DNA of 46,163 nucleotides, taken from NCBI GenBank assembly GCA_024279275.1, contig JAJRRS010000017.1, positions 1 through 46,163 of the forward strand, given 5' to 3'. Below the pieces are notes generated by a model, which ran no database searches, was not told where the DNA came from, and saw nothing but the letters and a program-made list of their open reading frames with translations. The position numbers and the translations under genes are program-made. How positions within the stretch are numbered: the first letter of the stretch is position 1; each line of letters begins with the position of its first letter. Positions 1 through 6,937 of this stretch are shown here, in pieces. This DNA comes from Planctomycetota bacterium. Its GTDB lineage: Bacteria > Planctomycetota > Phycisphaerae > Phycisphaerales > Phycisphaeraceae.

Positions 1-1
1 G

Positions 2-67
2 AAGAAGGCCACCAAGAAGAAGGCTAAGCGCAAAACTAAGCGTAAGGCCGCCAAGAAGAAGAAGTGA
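2..67 (+). CDS. C-terminal end of a lysine-rich, histone-like protein (partial)
   Basis: Only the last 21 codons are inside the window, read in frame from base 2 to the TGA at 65-67. They encode almost nothing but Lys, Arg, Ala and Thr, with blocks such as KKATKKKAKRKTKRK and AAKKKK. Tails of this type occur on histone H1-like (Hc1/Hc2-like) and HU-like nucleoid proteins and bind DNA non-specifically. They also occur on some ribosomal proteins, so the identity is open. An intrinsic terminator lies about 135 bases downstream. Confidence 0.6.
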   Translation, partial: KKATKKKAKRKTKRKAAKKKK

Positions 68-89
68 AAGTAGCCCTCGGGTGATTCAC

Positions 90-200
90 GGCCGCGAGAG
101 TATCGCGGCCACTGATCAGGGGAACCTAGTCCGCCGCTCCGAAAGATGGCGGATTTGGAACCCAGAACATCGAAAAAAGCGCCTCGGAGCTCCATTTATA
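90..200 (+). other. Structured 3' region with two hairpins before the terminator
   Basis: GGCCGCGA (90-97) and TCGCGGCC (103-110) form a perfect 8-bp stem with a 5-base loop. TCCGCC (130-135) pairs with GGCGGA (148-153). Together with the terminator at 201-235 this gives three consecutive hairpins downstream of the lysine-rich gene. It may be a structured 3' UTR or a small RNA released from it. No promoter was recognised. Confidence 0.35.
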
Positions 201-235
201 AAGAAGGCGGCCCAAACGGGTCGCCTTCTTTTTTT
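201..235 (+). terminator. Intrinsic terminator after the lysine-rich gene
   Basis: AAGAAGGCG (201-209) and CGCCTTCTT (222-230) form a perfect 9-bp stem, and the T run continues through 235. It is the clearest terminator in the window and would end transcription of the gene ending at 67. Confidence 0.85.
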
Positions 236-273
236 GTGACATTTCCAACATCCCACCTTCAAGGACTTGGCCT

Positions 274-319
274 ATGGGCCAACACGCGGATCTGCGATCC
301 GCCGCTAAACGGCAAGCCT
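274..319. repeat. Dispersed palindromic repeat A, copy 1
   Basis: A 46-base element found again almost unchanged at 2784-2828. Its core is a perfect hairpin, GCGGATC tgc GATCCGC, followed by CGCTAAACGGC. It lies in non-coding DNA and resembles a REP-type element. No transposase is nearby. Confidence 0.75.
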
Positions 320-355
320 TTTTTCAGGGTGGTATGGTGGTTTGCACACGCCGAC

Positions 356-377
356 GCGACAAGTCGCGGCGCTTCGT
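356..377. repeat. Dispersed short repeat B, copy 1
   Basis: A 22-base sequence identical to 5651-5672. It contains the palindrome GCGAC aa GTCGC. Both copies are intergenic. Confidence 0.65.
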
Positions 378-403
378 GGGGGCCGCATGTGCCCCCCTCC
401 ACG

Positions 404-439
404 GAGACCCCATCGGAGTGCCGGGGACGGTGCATCAGT
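404..439. repeat. Dispersed hairpin repeat C, divergent copy 1
   Basis: Aligns with 6557-6602 and 17968-18012. The 3' half (GGACGGTGCATCAGT) matches the 6557-6602 copy exactly. The 5' arm has diverged, though two of its changes keep G-U pairing in the inner stem. It directly abuts repeat D. Confidence 0.6.
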
Positions 440-558
440 AAGTTCGCCTTGTTTGTAGCGTCGTGTTAACGGTGCAAATGTTTAGTTAATGGCCTGAAGA
501 CATCGCGTGGCCGCGACGGCTAAACCTCACTCGCTACGGTTAAGATTAAACCGCTTTA
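440..558. repeat. 119-base dispersed repeat D, copy 1
   Basis: Matches 6702-6820 over all 119 bases without an insertion or deletion. I count 12 differences, 11 of them transitions. It holds inverted GTAGCG/CGCTAC segments and two copies of CGGTTAA-like sequence. No open reading frame of note is conserved between the copies. Confidence 0.8.
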
Positions 559-588
559 GCTAGGACTTTTTCGAGGCGTTTGTGAACG

Positions 589-598
589 CCCCCCCCCC
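589..598. repeat. C10 homopolymer
   Basis: A run of ten C lies just beyond the 3' end of the ATP-grasp gene (stop at 608). Such tracts slip easily during replication, but this one is outside any gene. Confidence 0.8.
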
Positions 599-607
599 AC
601 TGCTGTC

Positions 608-1642
608 TTAGGCCTGGCCGCGTAGACGGTAGCCGATGCCCAGGTTGATGAGTTTGTGGAGGAGTTGGTCGTATTCGATGCCCTCGGTTTCGGCGGACTC
701 GGCGAAGTCTTCGCCGTAGGAGAGGTTTGGGTTGGGGTTTGCTTCGATGAGGTAGGCTCGGCCGTCGGGGGTGAGGCGGAGGTCCATGCGTGCGTAGCCT
801 GAGAGGCCCAGCACGCGGTAGATGCGTTTGCACAGGTGGGTGATTTGACGTTGCAACCCTTCATCGATGTCACGCGCTAAACGGGTATCCAGGCCGATTT
901 TTTTCTGGTATTTCAGGTCCCACTTGATCTTGTCTGTTGCGATATTCGGTGCGTCGTCGCGTAGCTTGGGGAACACCATCTCCCAGATGGGCAGGACTTG
1001 CAGGCGGTCGTTGCCCATCACGCCCACATACAATTCACGGCCCTCGATGTACTGCTCTGCGATGGCGTCGGTGTTGACGGTGCGGTGGATGAACTCGACC
1101 CGCTCGGCGAGTTTGGCATCATCGTAGACCACGGAGGCCTGGCTGATGCCGACGGAGCCTTCTTCGGTGAGTGACTTAACCAGTAGTGGGAACGGCAGCT
1201 TTGTGGAGCGTTTGACCTTGCGCCCGATCGGGAAGACGGCGAACCTGGGGACGGGGATGCGGTGGTATCGGCAGATCATTTTGGACATGGCTTTGTTGTG
1301 CGCCACCATCAGCCCGCGGGGGTTGCAGCCGGTGTAGGGCTGCTTCATCAGTTCCAGGTAGCTGACGACGTGCGAGTCGTAGACCCCCAGGCCGTGGAAC
1401 TCTTCGAGGAGGTTGAAGCAGACGTGCGGCTTGATCTGCTCGATCGCTCGACGGATGACACCCAGGTCGTCGCAGACGCCCAGGGGGTGTACCTCGTGTC
1501 CCATCTCCTTTAAGGTGACCACGACATCAAACTCGGTCTTGAAGGGCACGACCTGCTCCTCGGAAAGCCCCTCGATGGAGTCCGGTGGGACCAGGTCCTC
1601 GTGCATCAGCACCACGATTCTCATCTTGCGCGGTTTACTCAC
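608..1642 (-). CDS. ATP-grasp ligase, D-Ala-D-Ala ligase-like
   Basis: A 344-residue ATP-grasp enzyme, expected to form an amide bond through an acyl-phosphate intermediate in the cytoplasm. Visible features are a Lys in the ATP-binding loop (LLVKSLTEEGSVGIS, about 153-167), an acidic binding segment (EQYIEGREL, 196-204) and the metal-binding block YARMDLRL...YLIEANPNPNLS, with D287, E300 and N302 as likely Mg ligands. The substrate is unknown: the N-terminal half does not match canonical Ddl. The start is the GTG at 1642. It follows GGAGGG by 7 bases and overlaps the stop of the upstream peptidase gene by 4 bases (GTGA), so the two genes are probably translationally coupled. Confidence 0.85.
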   Translation of the reverse strand: MSKPRKMRIVVLMHEDLVPPDSIEGLSEEQVVPFKTEFDVVVTLKEMGHEVHPLGVCDDLGVIRRAIEQIKPHVCFNLLEEFHGLGVYDSHVVSYLELMKQPYTGCNPRGLMVAHNKAMSKMICRYHRIPVPRFAVFPIGRKVKRSTKLPFPLLVKSLTEEGSVGISQASVVYDDAKLAERVEFIHRTVNTDAIAEQYIEGRELYVGVMGNDRLQVLPIWEMVFPKLRDDAPNIATDKIKWDLKYQKKIGLDTRLARDIDEGLQRQITHLCKRIYRVLGLSGYARMDLRLTPDGRAYLIEANPNPNLSYGEDFAESAETEGIEYDQLLHKLINLGIGYRLRGQA

Positions 1643-2679
1643 AGGGCGACCCTCCGTTGCCCGGTATGCAGGAAGTTCATGGTCTGAACCGTGACCATCA
1701 TGACTGCTTCGCTCTTGGCGCGTCGCTCTGGGACGGCGAGGCGGAGCTTGAGTTCTTTGCAGCGGTCGATCATGTCGCGGAGGACCTGGTCGACGGTGTA
1801 GGTGTGTGTGCCTGTCCATCGTGCGACGACCTCGCGGACGTGGGGTCGGACGCTGCGGAGGAAGGCTGCTGCGGTGGGTCGGTTGGCGAAGCGGGAGTCG
1901 TCGGAGAAGAGTTTGCGCAGGTCGGTGTCGTAGAAGTCGGGCCATTCGTTTGCGTAGTAGAGGCGTTTTTTTCGGTAGTGTTCGCGTAGTGTGGTACGGA
2001 GTTGGGAGACGGGTTCGATCTTGCGTCGGCTGCGGACGGGTGCGGGTGTGCCGGCGATTTCTTTCATTAACTCATCGACATATTCGAGCTTGCGGAGTGC
2101 GGGCCAACCTTGGTATCGGGTGCGCCAGCGCGAATTGGGGGTGAGCCAGACGGCGAAAGTTTCGGCGAAATCTTCGGCGGGGTGTGCCTGGGCATACCAC
2201 CAGTCCAGGTGGAGGACGAAGCTGTGGCTGCCGGGCTTTGGGTTGTAGACCTGGGGGTAGGGTTCGGAGAATGAGCCGAACAACTGCCGCCATTTTTTGC
2301 GTCGGTGCAGGCGGTAGGCGGTGTCCAGGCAGTGGCCTGCCTCGTGGCGTAGGATGCGTGCGCACTGGGTTTCGCTGCCGCCTTCGACCTCGAGCATGCG
2401 GGATTTTTCGAGCTTGGCGAGCCTGGGGTTTGCTAGATAAAACGGTAGCGCGATTCCTGGGATGCCGTCGGGGCTGAACCATTCGCTGGAGAGCCAGACG
2501 TGGGGGCGGAAGTCGATGTTCTTGCGTTGCAATTCGTCGTACAAACGCTGGACCCGCCGCTTTAAGGGGGCGCGATCGATCGACAGGCCCAGGTCACAGA
2601 GGCGTAGATCGAGCAGGGACTCATCCTTGAGATGAGAAAGACGCCGAGCTGTTGGTTTGGTTTTGGTTTTTTTGGGCAT
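1639..2679 (-). CDS. Putative zinc metallopeptidase
   Basis: 346 residues from the ATG at 2679; a GTG at 2709 in the same frame would add ten residues, and neither start has a convincing ribosome site. The zinc signature HEAGH is at 112-116, followed after about 55 residues by AHPAEDFAETFAVWL (165-179), whose acidic residues are likely to supply a third ligand. This arrangement fits the family described as putative zinc-binding metallopeptidases (Peptidase_Mx type). There is no signal peptide, so it should act in the cytoplasm. It overlaps the ATP-grasp gene by 4 bases, which suggests that the two products act on the same peptide or metabolite. Confidence 0.75.
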   Translation of the reverse strand: MPKKTKTKPTARRLSHLKDESLLDLRLCDLGLSIDRAPLKRRVQRLYDELQRKNIDFRPHVWLSSEWFSPDGIPGIALPFYLANPRLAKLEKSRMLEVEGGSETQCARILRHEAGHCLDTAYRLHRRKKWRQLFGSFSEPYPQVYNPKPGSHSFVLHLDWWYAQAHPAEDFAETFAVWLTPNSRWRTRYQGWPALRKLEYVDELMKEIAGTPAPVRSRRKIEPVSQLRTTLREHYRKKRLYYANEWPDFYDTDLRKLFSDDSRFANRPTAAAFLRSVRPHVREVVARWTGTHTYTVDQVLRDMIDRCKELKLRLAVPERRAKSEAVMMVTVQTMNFLHTGQRRVAL

Positions 2680-2783
2680 CCACGCGATCCCGATCCTCGG
2701 TGCGGTCACGATCCACGGCGAAAAGACGTGCCTGCCGTGTCGGGATAATCATATTCGAGGATGGTGAGGCGTGCAGGCACATG

Positions 2784-2828
2784 GGGGCCAACGCGCGGAT
2801 CTGCGATCCGCCGCTAAACGGCAAGCCT
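2784..2828. repeat. Dispersed palindromic repeat A, copy 2
   Basis: Second copy of the element at 274-319, with the same hairpin core and the same downstream CGCTAAACGGC. It lies in the 247-base gap between the receiver-like gene and the peptidase gene. That gap also holds an inverted pair, GTGCCTGC (about 2727) and GCAGGCAC (2773-2780). Nothing else is recognisable in it. Confidence 0.75.
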
Positions 2829-2926
2829 GGGTGTGACGTGTATTGTGGACCTGTTCCAAGAACGGGGGTTCATACACGCACGAGTCTTTTTTGGGATTGG
2901 TATGAGATCGCGTTTGGGGAGGTGTA

Positions 2927-3340
2927 TCAGGTCAGGGCTTGGAGTTTTTTCACTGTCTGCGGGTGGCCCAGTTCGCTCTTACCAAAGCCCTGCAGTGCGC
3001 CGGCCTGGACGGCCTGGGCCTGTGATTCGGGGAAGTTGGAGATGAGCATCATCAGGGGTGGTGAGTCGGCGTTGGCAAGTTCGGCGATGAGGTCGATGCC
3101 TGAGGCGGTGACGAATCGGCCGTCGAGTACACGGTTGATGAGCAGGAGCGAGTCGGGGCGGGTGTGCTGGGTGAGGCCGGCGGTGTTGTAGGTCGATTCG
3201 ATCGCCACACCCGGGAGTGCTGCGGCGACTGCGCGGGAGATCGAGCCTTGGTCAAAGCCGCAGTGGCCGACCAAGACCACCTTAGCGATCGGTGTCCGGT
3301 TATCTTGCTGTCCCAAGCCTGCTGATTCTTGATTCGTCAT
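2927..3340 (-). CDS. Degenerate receiver-domain (pseudo-receiver) protein
   Basis: 137 residues from the ATG at 3340; the 42 extra bases upstream look non-coding. The pattern is that of a CheY-like receiver: a first strand VVLVGHCGFD, a third strand SLLLINRVL, a fourth strand LMMLIS, and GFGKSEL carrying the conserved Lys of strand five. The acidic pair expected after strand one is replaced (HC) and the phospho-acceptor Asp is replaced by Asn (LLLIN). It is therefore unlikely to be phosphorylated in the normal way. No output domain is present. It may work by protein-protein contact; the partner is unknown. The next gene upstream on this strand is over 400 bases away. Confidence 0.6.
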   Translation of the reverse strand: MTNQESAGLGQQDNRTPIAKVVLVGHCGFDQGSISRAVAAALPGVAIESTYNTAGLTQHTRPDSLLLINRVLDGRFVTASGIDLIAELANADSPPLMMLISNFPESQAQAVQAGALQGFGKSELGHPQTVKKLQALT

Positions 3341-3426
3341 ATTTGCTTTCCACTTAAAGAGATATTGAAAATTGAGACGCACCTGTCATCACCCTCAAGA
3401 AAATTATTACACGGGTTGGATGAGTA

Positions 3427-3456
3427 TTGGAATAACTGCGGGGGTACGCGGATTAT
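3427..3456 (+). promoter_or_regulatory. Possible promoter of a small RNA
   Basis: TTGGAA (3427-3432) and GATTAT (3451-3456) are separated by 18 bases, each matching the sigma-70 consensus at four of six positions. The predicted start point, about 3463, coincides with the first hairpin of the candidate RNA. Confidence 0.35.
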
Positions 3457-3460
3457 GCCA

Positions 3461-3556
3461 TGAGCCAGGGCGTTAATTTATCCCTTGGCTCACTGACCTG
3501 CCACCCCCCTCAGGTCCGCATGAGGAAACCCCCACCCTCTGCGGACCTCTTTTATG
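3461..3556 (+). ncRNA. Candidate small RNA with two hairpins and a terminator
   Basis: Hairpin one pairs TGAGCCAGGG (3461-3470) with CCCTTGGCTCA (3482-3492). A terminator hairpin pairs AGGTCCGC (3512-3519) with GCGGACCT (3541-3548), followed by CTTTTA. A competing stem, GACCTG (3495-3500) with CAGGTC (3511-3516), uses the same bases as the terminator's 5' arm, so the two stems exclude each other. Both flanking genes are on the minus strand, so a plus-strand terminator here has no protein gene to serve. The function is unknown. Confidence 0.35.
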
Positions 3557-3643
3557 CGCGTATCGAGCGGGCTTGGCTTTATAGACGCATGCTCCATAGA
3601 AGCATGGTGTCTCTGAACAACCTTTCTGCGAGTGTGATTCCGT

Positions 3644-3670
3644 GCCGTCACGGCTGCTAAAGCAGCCTCC
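3644..3670. repeat. Short hairpin pair in intergenic DNA
   Basis: GCCGTCACGGC and GGCTGC taaa GCAGCC sit next to each other in the gap before the SirB1-like gene. The gap from 3557 to 3762 holds no convincing reading frame. A second weak hairpin (AGACGCATGCT with AGCATGGTGTCT) lies at about 3585-3613. Confidence 0.4.
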
Positions 3671-3762
3671 GCCGGGGTTATTCAGATATCCCGCATGGTC
3701 AATGGGACATCGGGGGCGGTGTCGGGTCCGGGGGCGGGGTTGGGTCTGGTGGCAGGACGGGG

Positions 3763-4476
3763 TCAGGCGTCTGGGCCGTAGTCCAGGACTAATTCCCGCA
3801 TTTCCAACATCGCGGCGAAATCGTTTTGTTGGCCGAGGCGGTCGAAGGTGTTCATGAGGTTTTTGATGATGCGTAGGAGCCACTGGTGATGGGTCGCCGG
3901 TCCTAATGGATCGTCTGGCATGGGTGCGTCGCCGATGATCTGGCGGCAGACACCGATGGCCTCGTCGGCGGAGAGCATCCGTCCGGCGTCGAAGGGGTCG
4001 ATGATGGTGACGGTATTCACCGGGTGGTCGGCCATCGAGCCATCTACGCCGACCATGAAGTGCCCGGGTGCGTTGATCCCGTGAACCGGGACGCCGAGGG
4101 GATCGACGACGCATTTGTAGATCAGTGACAGGGTGATGGGCAGTCCTCTGCCGGTGCGTAAGACGATCGGGAGGTAGCTGTTGCGTGGGTTGTGATAGTC
4201 GGCGCGGTTGCCCTTGAAGCCGCGTTCCTCGAAGAGGATGTCGTGGGCGTGAGCCATGATCGCGCTGGGGTGAGATCTCTTGATACGGCGATCGATTTTA
4301 GCGGTCAGCTCGTTGATCTGAGATTCGACGGTGTCGGGGTCGGCACGCTTGAGTTCGTGCATCGAAACCGCCACCGCACAACGCAGCAGCCCCGAGGTCG
4401 TACTCAGTGCCGGGAGCTGTTCTGCCAGGCAGTCGTACGCACGCTTGTTGCAGTGACTGGGGCGGGACGTAACCAT
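3763..4476 (-). CDS. SirB1-type transglutaminase-like protein
   Basis: 237 residues. The segment from YHNPRNSYLPIVL through RGLPITLSLIY to GINAPGHFMVGV is the hallmark of the SirB1/Transglut_core2 family (COG2912). Members have a transglutaminase-like fold, and many lack the catalytic Cys. I see no Cys in the usual place here, so enzymatic activity is doubtful. The biological role of the family is poorly known. The start chosen is the ATG at 4476 because TGAGG lies six bases before it; the ATG at 4482 abuts that same site and is too close. The gene is divergent from the FKBP gene. Confidence 0.8.
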   Translation of the reverse strand: MVTSRPSHCNKRAYDCLAEQLPALSTTSGLLRCAVAVSMHELKRADPDTVESQINELTAKIDRRIKRSHPSAIMAHAHDILFEERGFKGNRADYHNPRNSYLPIVLRTGRGLPITLSLIYKCVVDPLGVPVHGINAPGHFMVGVDGSMADHPVNTVTIIDPFDAGRMLSADEAIGVCRQIIGDAPMPDDPLGPATHHQWLLRIIKNLMNTFDRLGQQNDFAAMLEMRELVLDYGPDA

Positions 4477-4740
4477 CTGCATCCTCAATCCGCTGCCGCG
4501 CCCCGCACAGAACCCACCTCCCCTGGACGGCGTGACCCGTGAAGCCTGCGCGTCTTGTTTCTGTGCTGGCCTGAATGAACCGGTAAACCTCACCGGCTGC
4601 CGCACAACGACCGGTGTATCTTACCCGGTCCTGTCGGGGTGTGCGGAGACTGACCGCAACGACAACGTCAACGGCATCCGCTATCATGGTCCAGATATGC
4701 CATCGGTGGACTTCGGATGTATCCCATCTGAATCCCTCGG

Positions 4741-4788
4741 CTTCCCCCGGTCTTCCCCCGGTCTCCCCCTGGTTTCCCCCGGCCCCCT
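4741..4788. repeat. C-rich nonamer array (repeat G), intergenic copy
   Basis: Four or five imperfect units of the type TTCCCCCGG lie just before the FKBP gene, in the 336-base divergent gap. The same unit occurs in other gaps and inside coding sequences. No promoter could be assigned with confidence in the rest of the gap. Confidence 0.6.
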
Positions 4789-4812
4789 CAAACTTCAATA
4801 TGGAATCGCCTG

Positions 4813-5583
4813 ATGAACCTTGTAACCCCCCTGCGTACCGCCTTGCTGTGTCTGTCTATCCTTGTACTGCCTGCCTCAACAAGCGCACAGGATCAAGACG
4901 CTACGACTCAGCCAGACACCGCTAACCAGGCAGACAACCCCGAGATCACAACAACGGGTGAGATGCCCGCCCTCCCTGTTGCCAGCAAAGAGGATGTCAG
5001 TTTTTCGCTCGGTTATAAGATCGGGACCGACATGGCCAAGGGGGGTGTCGAGATTGATCTTGATGCCGACGAGTTTGCATCGGGTATCCGTGCGGGCCTG
5101 GGGCTGGATGAAGCGAGGCTCACGCCCGAGCAGATTGCGATGTCCATGTACAGCTTCCAGATGCAGATGCAGCAGAAATTCATCGCCAAGGCTCAAGAGA
5201 ACTTGGATCGTGGGATCGCGTATCTGGAGCAGAACGCCGAGCAAGAGGGCGTGACTGTTACCGAGAGCGGGCTGCAGTACCGGGTGATCGAGTCGGGCGA
5301 AGGTGCTACGCCGACGCTCGATGACATGGTCGCGGCACGATACCGGGGCACGTTCATTGATGGGACGGAATTCGACAGCTCCCCGGGTGACGAGGCGGTG
5401 CCGTTCCCCGTGGCGCGTGTGATCCCAGGCTGGATCGAAGCGTTGCAATTAATGAAGGTCGGCGACAAATGGGAACTGGTCGTCCCTGTGGCGCTTGCCT
5501 ACGGCGAGGCGGGCACACCCGATGGCAAGATCGGCCCGAACGAAGTCTTGATATTTGAGATCGATTTGGTTGAGATCAAGTAA
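4813..5583 (+). CDS. Secreted FKBP-type peptidyl-prolyl isomerase
   Basis: 256 residues. An N-terminal signal peptide (about 1-25, ending near STSAQ) predicts export. Residues 55-145 form the dimerisation-type helical domain of FklB/FkpA proteins (VSFSLGYKIGTDMAKGG...). Residues 150-256 form the FKBP catalytic domain, with the strand segments ARYRGTFIDGTEFDSS, VIPGWIEALQLMKVGDKWELVVP and LIFEIDLVEI. It should catalyse cis-trans isomerisation of prolyl bonds and help fold exported proteins. It is a single gene with its own upstream region. A hairpin repeat shared with the cyclophilin gene lies 35 bases after its stop. Confidence 0.93.
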   Translation: MNLVTPLRTALLCLSILVLPASTSAQDQDATTQPDTANQADNPEITTTGEMPALPVASKEDVSFSLGYKIGTDMAKGGVEIDLDADEFASGIRAGLGLDEARLTPEQIAMSMYSFQMQMQQKFIAKAQENLDRGIAYLEQNAEQEGVTVTESGLQYRVIESGEGATPTLDDMVAARYRGTFIDGTEFDSSPGDEAVPFPVARVIPGWIEALQLMKVGDKWELVVPVALAYGEAGTPDGKIGPNEVLIFEIDLVEIK

Positions 5584-5618
5584 TATGGATTCCACTAAAT
5601 CTATAGGCGGTCATGTGA

Positions 5619-5644
5619 CCCTCAGCCTCCGGCTTTGCTGGGGG
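5619..5644. repeat. Hairpin repeat E after the FKBP gene
   Basis: The sequence beginning CCCTCAGCCTCCGGCT and ending GCTGGGGG closely matches the reverse complement of 17025-17050. Both copies sit 35-40 bases beyond the stop of a secreted prolyl isomerase gene and in the same orientation relative to that gene. There is no T run, so it is not a classical terminator. Confidence 0.55.
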
Positions 5645-5650
5645 AATGTC

Positions 5651-5672
5651 GCGACAAGTCGCGGCGCTTCGT
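5651..5672. repeat. Dispersed short repeat B, copy 2
   Basis: Identical to 356-377, including the palindrome GCGAC aa GTCGC. It lies seven bases from repeat E in the gap between the FKBP and hydrolase genes. Confidence 0.65.
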
Positions 5673-5749
5673 ATCATTTTTTCCTACGGATGATGGGTCG
5701 ATGTTGGTGAACCCGGGGGCGCTGGTCAGTCAGTGATAAACGGGAGGCG

Positions 5750-6508
5750 ATGGTGAAACGCTATATCCCCGCGCGGATCGTGCTGTTCCCGGGACTGGGT
5801 GCGGACCCGCGGATGTTTGCGGCGCAGAAGGCGGTGTTCGGAGACGATCTTGAGTGCCCGGGTTGGCTGATGCCGGTTGCGGGCGAGGCGTTTGATGATT
5901 ATGTAGGCCGATGGGCGCGGGAGATTAAGTCGGGGGTTAAGCCGGGGGTTAAACCGGGGGCTGGGGATGATCGGGTGTTGTTCCTGGGTGGGGTATCGTT
6001 TGGCGGGATGGTTGCGATGCAGATGGCACGGCACCTTAACCCTGCGGCGGTGATCCTCCTCGGGAGCTGTCGATCGCGTCACGCCAAGCCGGCAAGGTGG
6101 CGTGTTGCTAAGCGGGTGGGTGATATGATTCCTGACTGGATGCTTGGCCGACGGATGCTTGCAGCCGGGGCATTGTGGGTTTCGGTGCTGGATGGGCTGG
6201 ATGACGGGCATCGCTCGCTGATGATGAAGATGGCGGCGGATTCTGATCCTAAGCTTGTACGTTGGTCTGGCCATGCGTGTGCTGATTGGACGTTCGACCC
6301 AGGCAAAGTTCCGGGGTTTCCGGGGTTTCCGGGGTTTCCGCCGATCCATCAGATCCACGGGCGACACGACGCGATTATCCCGCTACACCACGGCGATCCC
6401 GACCATGTCATCCCTGATGGCAGACACCTCATTCATTTCTCGCACACACAGACCGTTAATCGGTACATCATGGACGTGGTCAGGCGGTATGCGGGTGAAA
6501 AGAGGTAG
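5750..6508 (+). CDS. Alpha/beta-fold hydrolase
   Basis: 252 residues from the ATG at 5750. GGGAGG (5742-5747) leaves only two bases before that ATG and five before the in-frame GTG at 5753, so the GTG may be the true start. The fold is shown by an oxyanion region VLFPGLGADPRMF, a nucleophile elbow GVSFGGMVA (Ser about residue 84), an acid in HGRHDAIIP and a late His (HLIHFSH). The substrate cannot be told. Two linkers are made of repeated DNA: SGVKPGVKPGAG (5930-5966) and PGFPGFPGFP (6311-6342). The second lies just before the strand with the catalytic Asp. No signal peptide. Confidence 0.85.
   Translation: MVKRYIPARIVLFPGLGADPRMFAAQKAVFGDDLECPGWLMPVAGEAFDDYVGRWAREIKSGVKPGVKPGAGDDRVLFLGGVSFGGMVAMQMARHLNPAAVILLGSCRSRHAKPARWRVAKRVGDMIPDWMLGRRMLAAGALWVSVLDGLDDGHRSLMMKMAADSDPKLVRWSGHACADWTFDPGKVPGFPGFPGFPPIHQIHGRHDAIIPLHHGDPDHVIPDGRHLIHFSHTQTVNRYIMDVVRRYAGEKR
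6311..6342. repeat. G-rich nonamer array (repeat G) inside the hydrolase gene
   Basis: Three exact copies of CCGGGGTTT followed by CCG, in frame, encoding PGFPGFPGFP. A related 12-base unit is repeated at 5930-5966 in the same gene. Confidence 0.8.
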
Positions 6509-6556
6509 CAGAGCACCTCGAATCAATTGCCGGGACCACCCGGATTTTCCCCACAC

Positions 6557-6602
6557 GGATACCCCACCGAAGCACCGAGGACGGTGCATCAGTGGGCTTT
6601 GG
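6557..6602. repeat. Dispersed hairpin repeat C, copy 2
   Basis: Outer arms CCCAC/GTGGG, an internal loop cgaa opposite atca, inner arms GCACCG/CGGTGC and a tetraloop agga make a regular interrupted hairpin. The copy at 17968-18012 is nearly identical. It sits in the 429-base gap between the hydrolase and HspQ-like genes. Confidence 0.75.
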
Positions 6603-6701
6603 TGGAGTGTTGCTTGAAGAAATTTATAAACGCGGACGCGCCACCCCTCCAATGGCGCGCCGCGCGGATCTTCAAGGCACGGACTGATGTGACGCTAGAG
6701 C

Positions 6702-6820
6702 AAGTTCACCTTGTTTGTAGCGTTGCATTAACGGTGTGAGTGTCTAGTTAATGGTCTGAAGGCATCGCGTGGCCGCGACGGTTAAACCTCAATCGCTACG
6801 GTTAAGATTAAACCGCTTTA
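6702..6820. repeat. 119-base dispersed repeat D, copy 2
   Basis: Second copy of 440-558, about 90% identical with no gaps. In both places repeat C lies on the same side, directly adjacent in copy 1 and about 100 bases away here. The remaining bases of the 6509-6937 gap show nothing recognisable. Confidence 0.8.
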
Positions 6821-6937
6821 AACGACAACCCCTCTCACATGCCGGGTGTGAGTCGCATGCCCTGGGTGTCGGGCTTCTACTTGAATAACAAGGTCCGCCG
6901 ATGTGATAGAAAGATAAATGGATGAATAATTACTGTG

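Noticed and set aside
3460-3660. Plus-strand frame of 66 codons starting at the candidate small RNA
   Set aside because: There is no ribosome site, and a transcription terminator hairpin lies inside it, so an RNA gene is the better reading.
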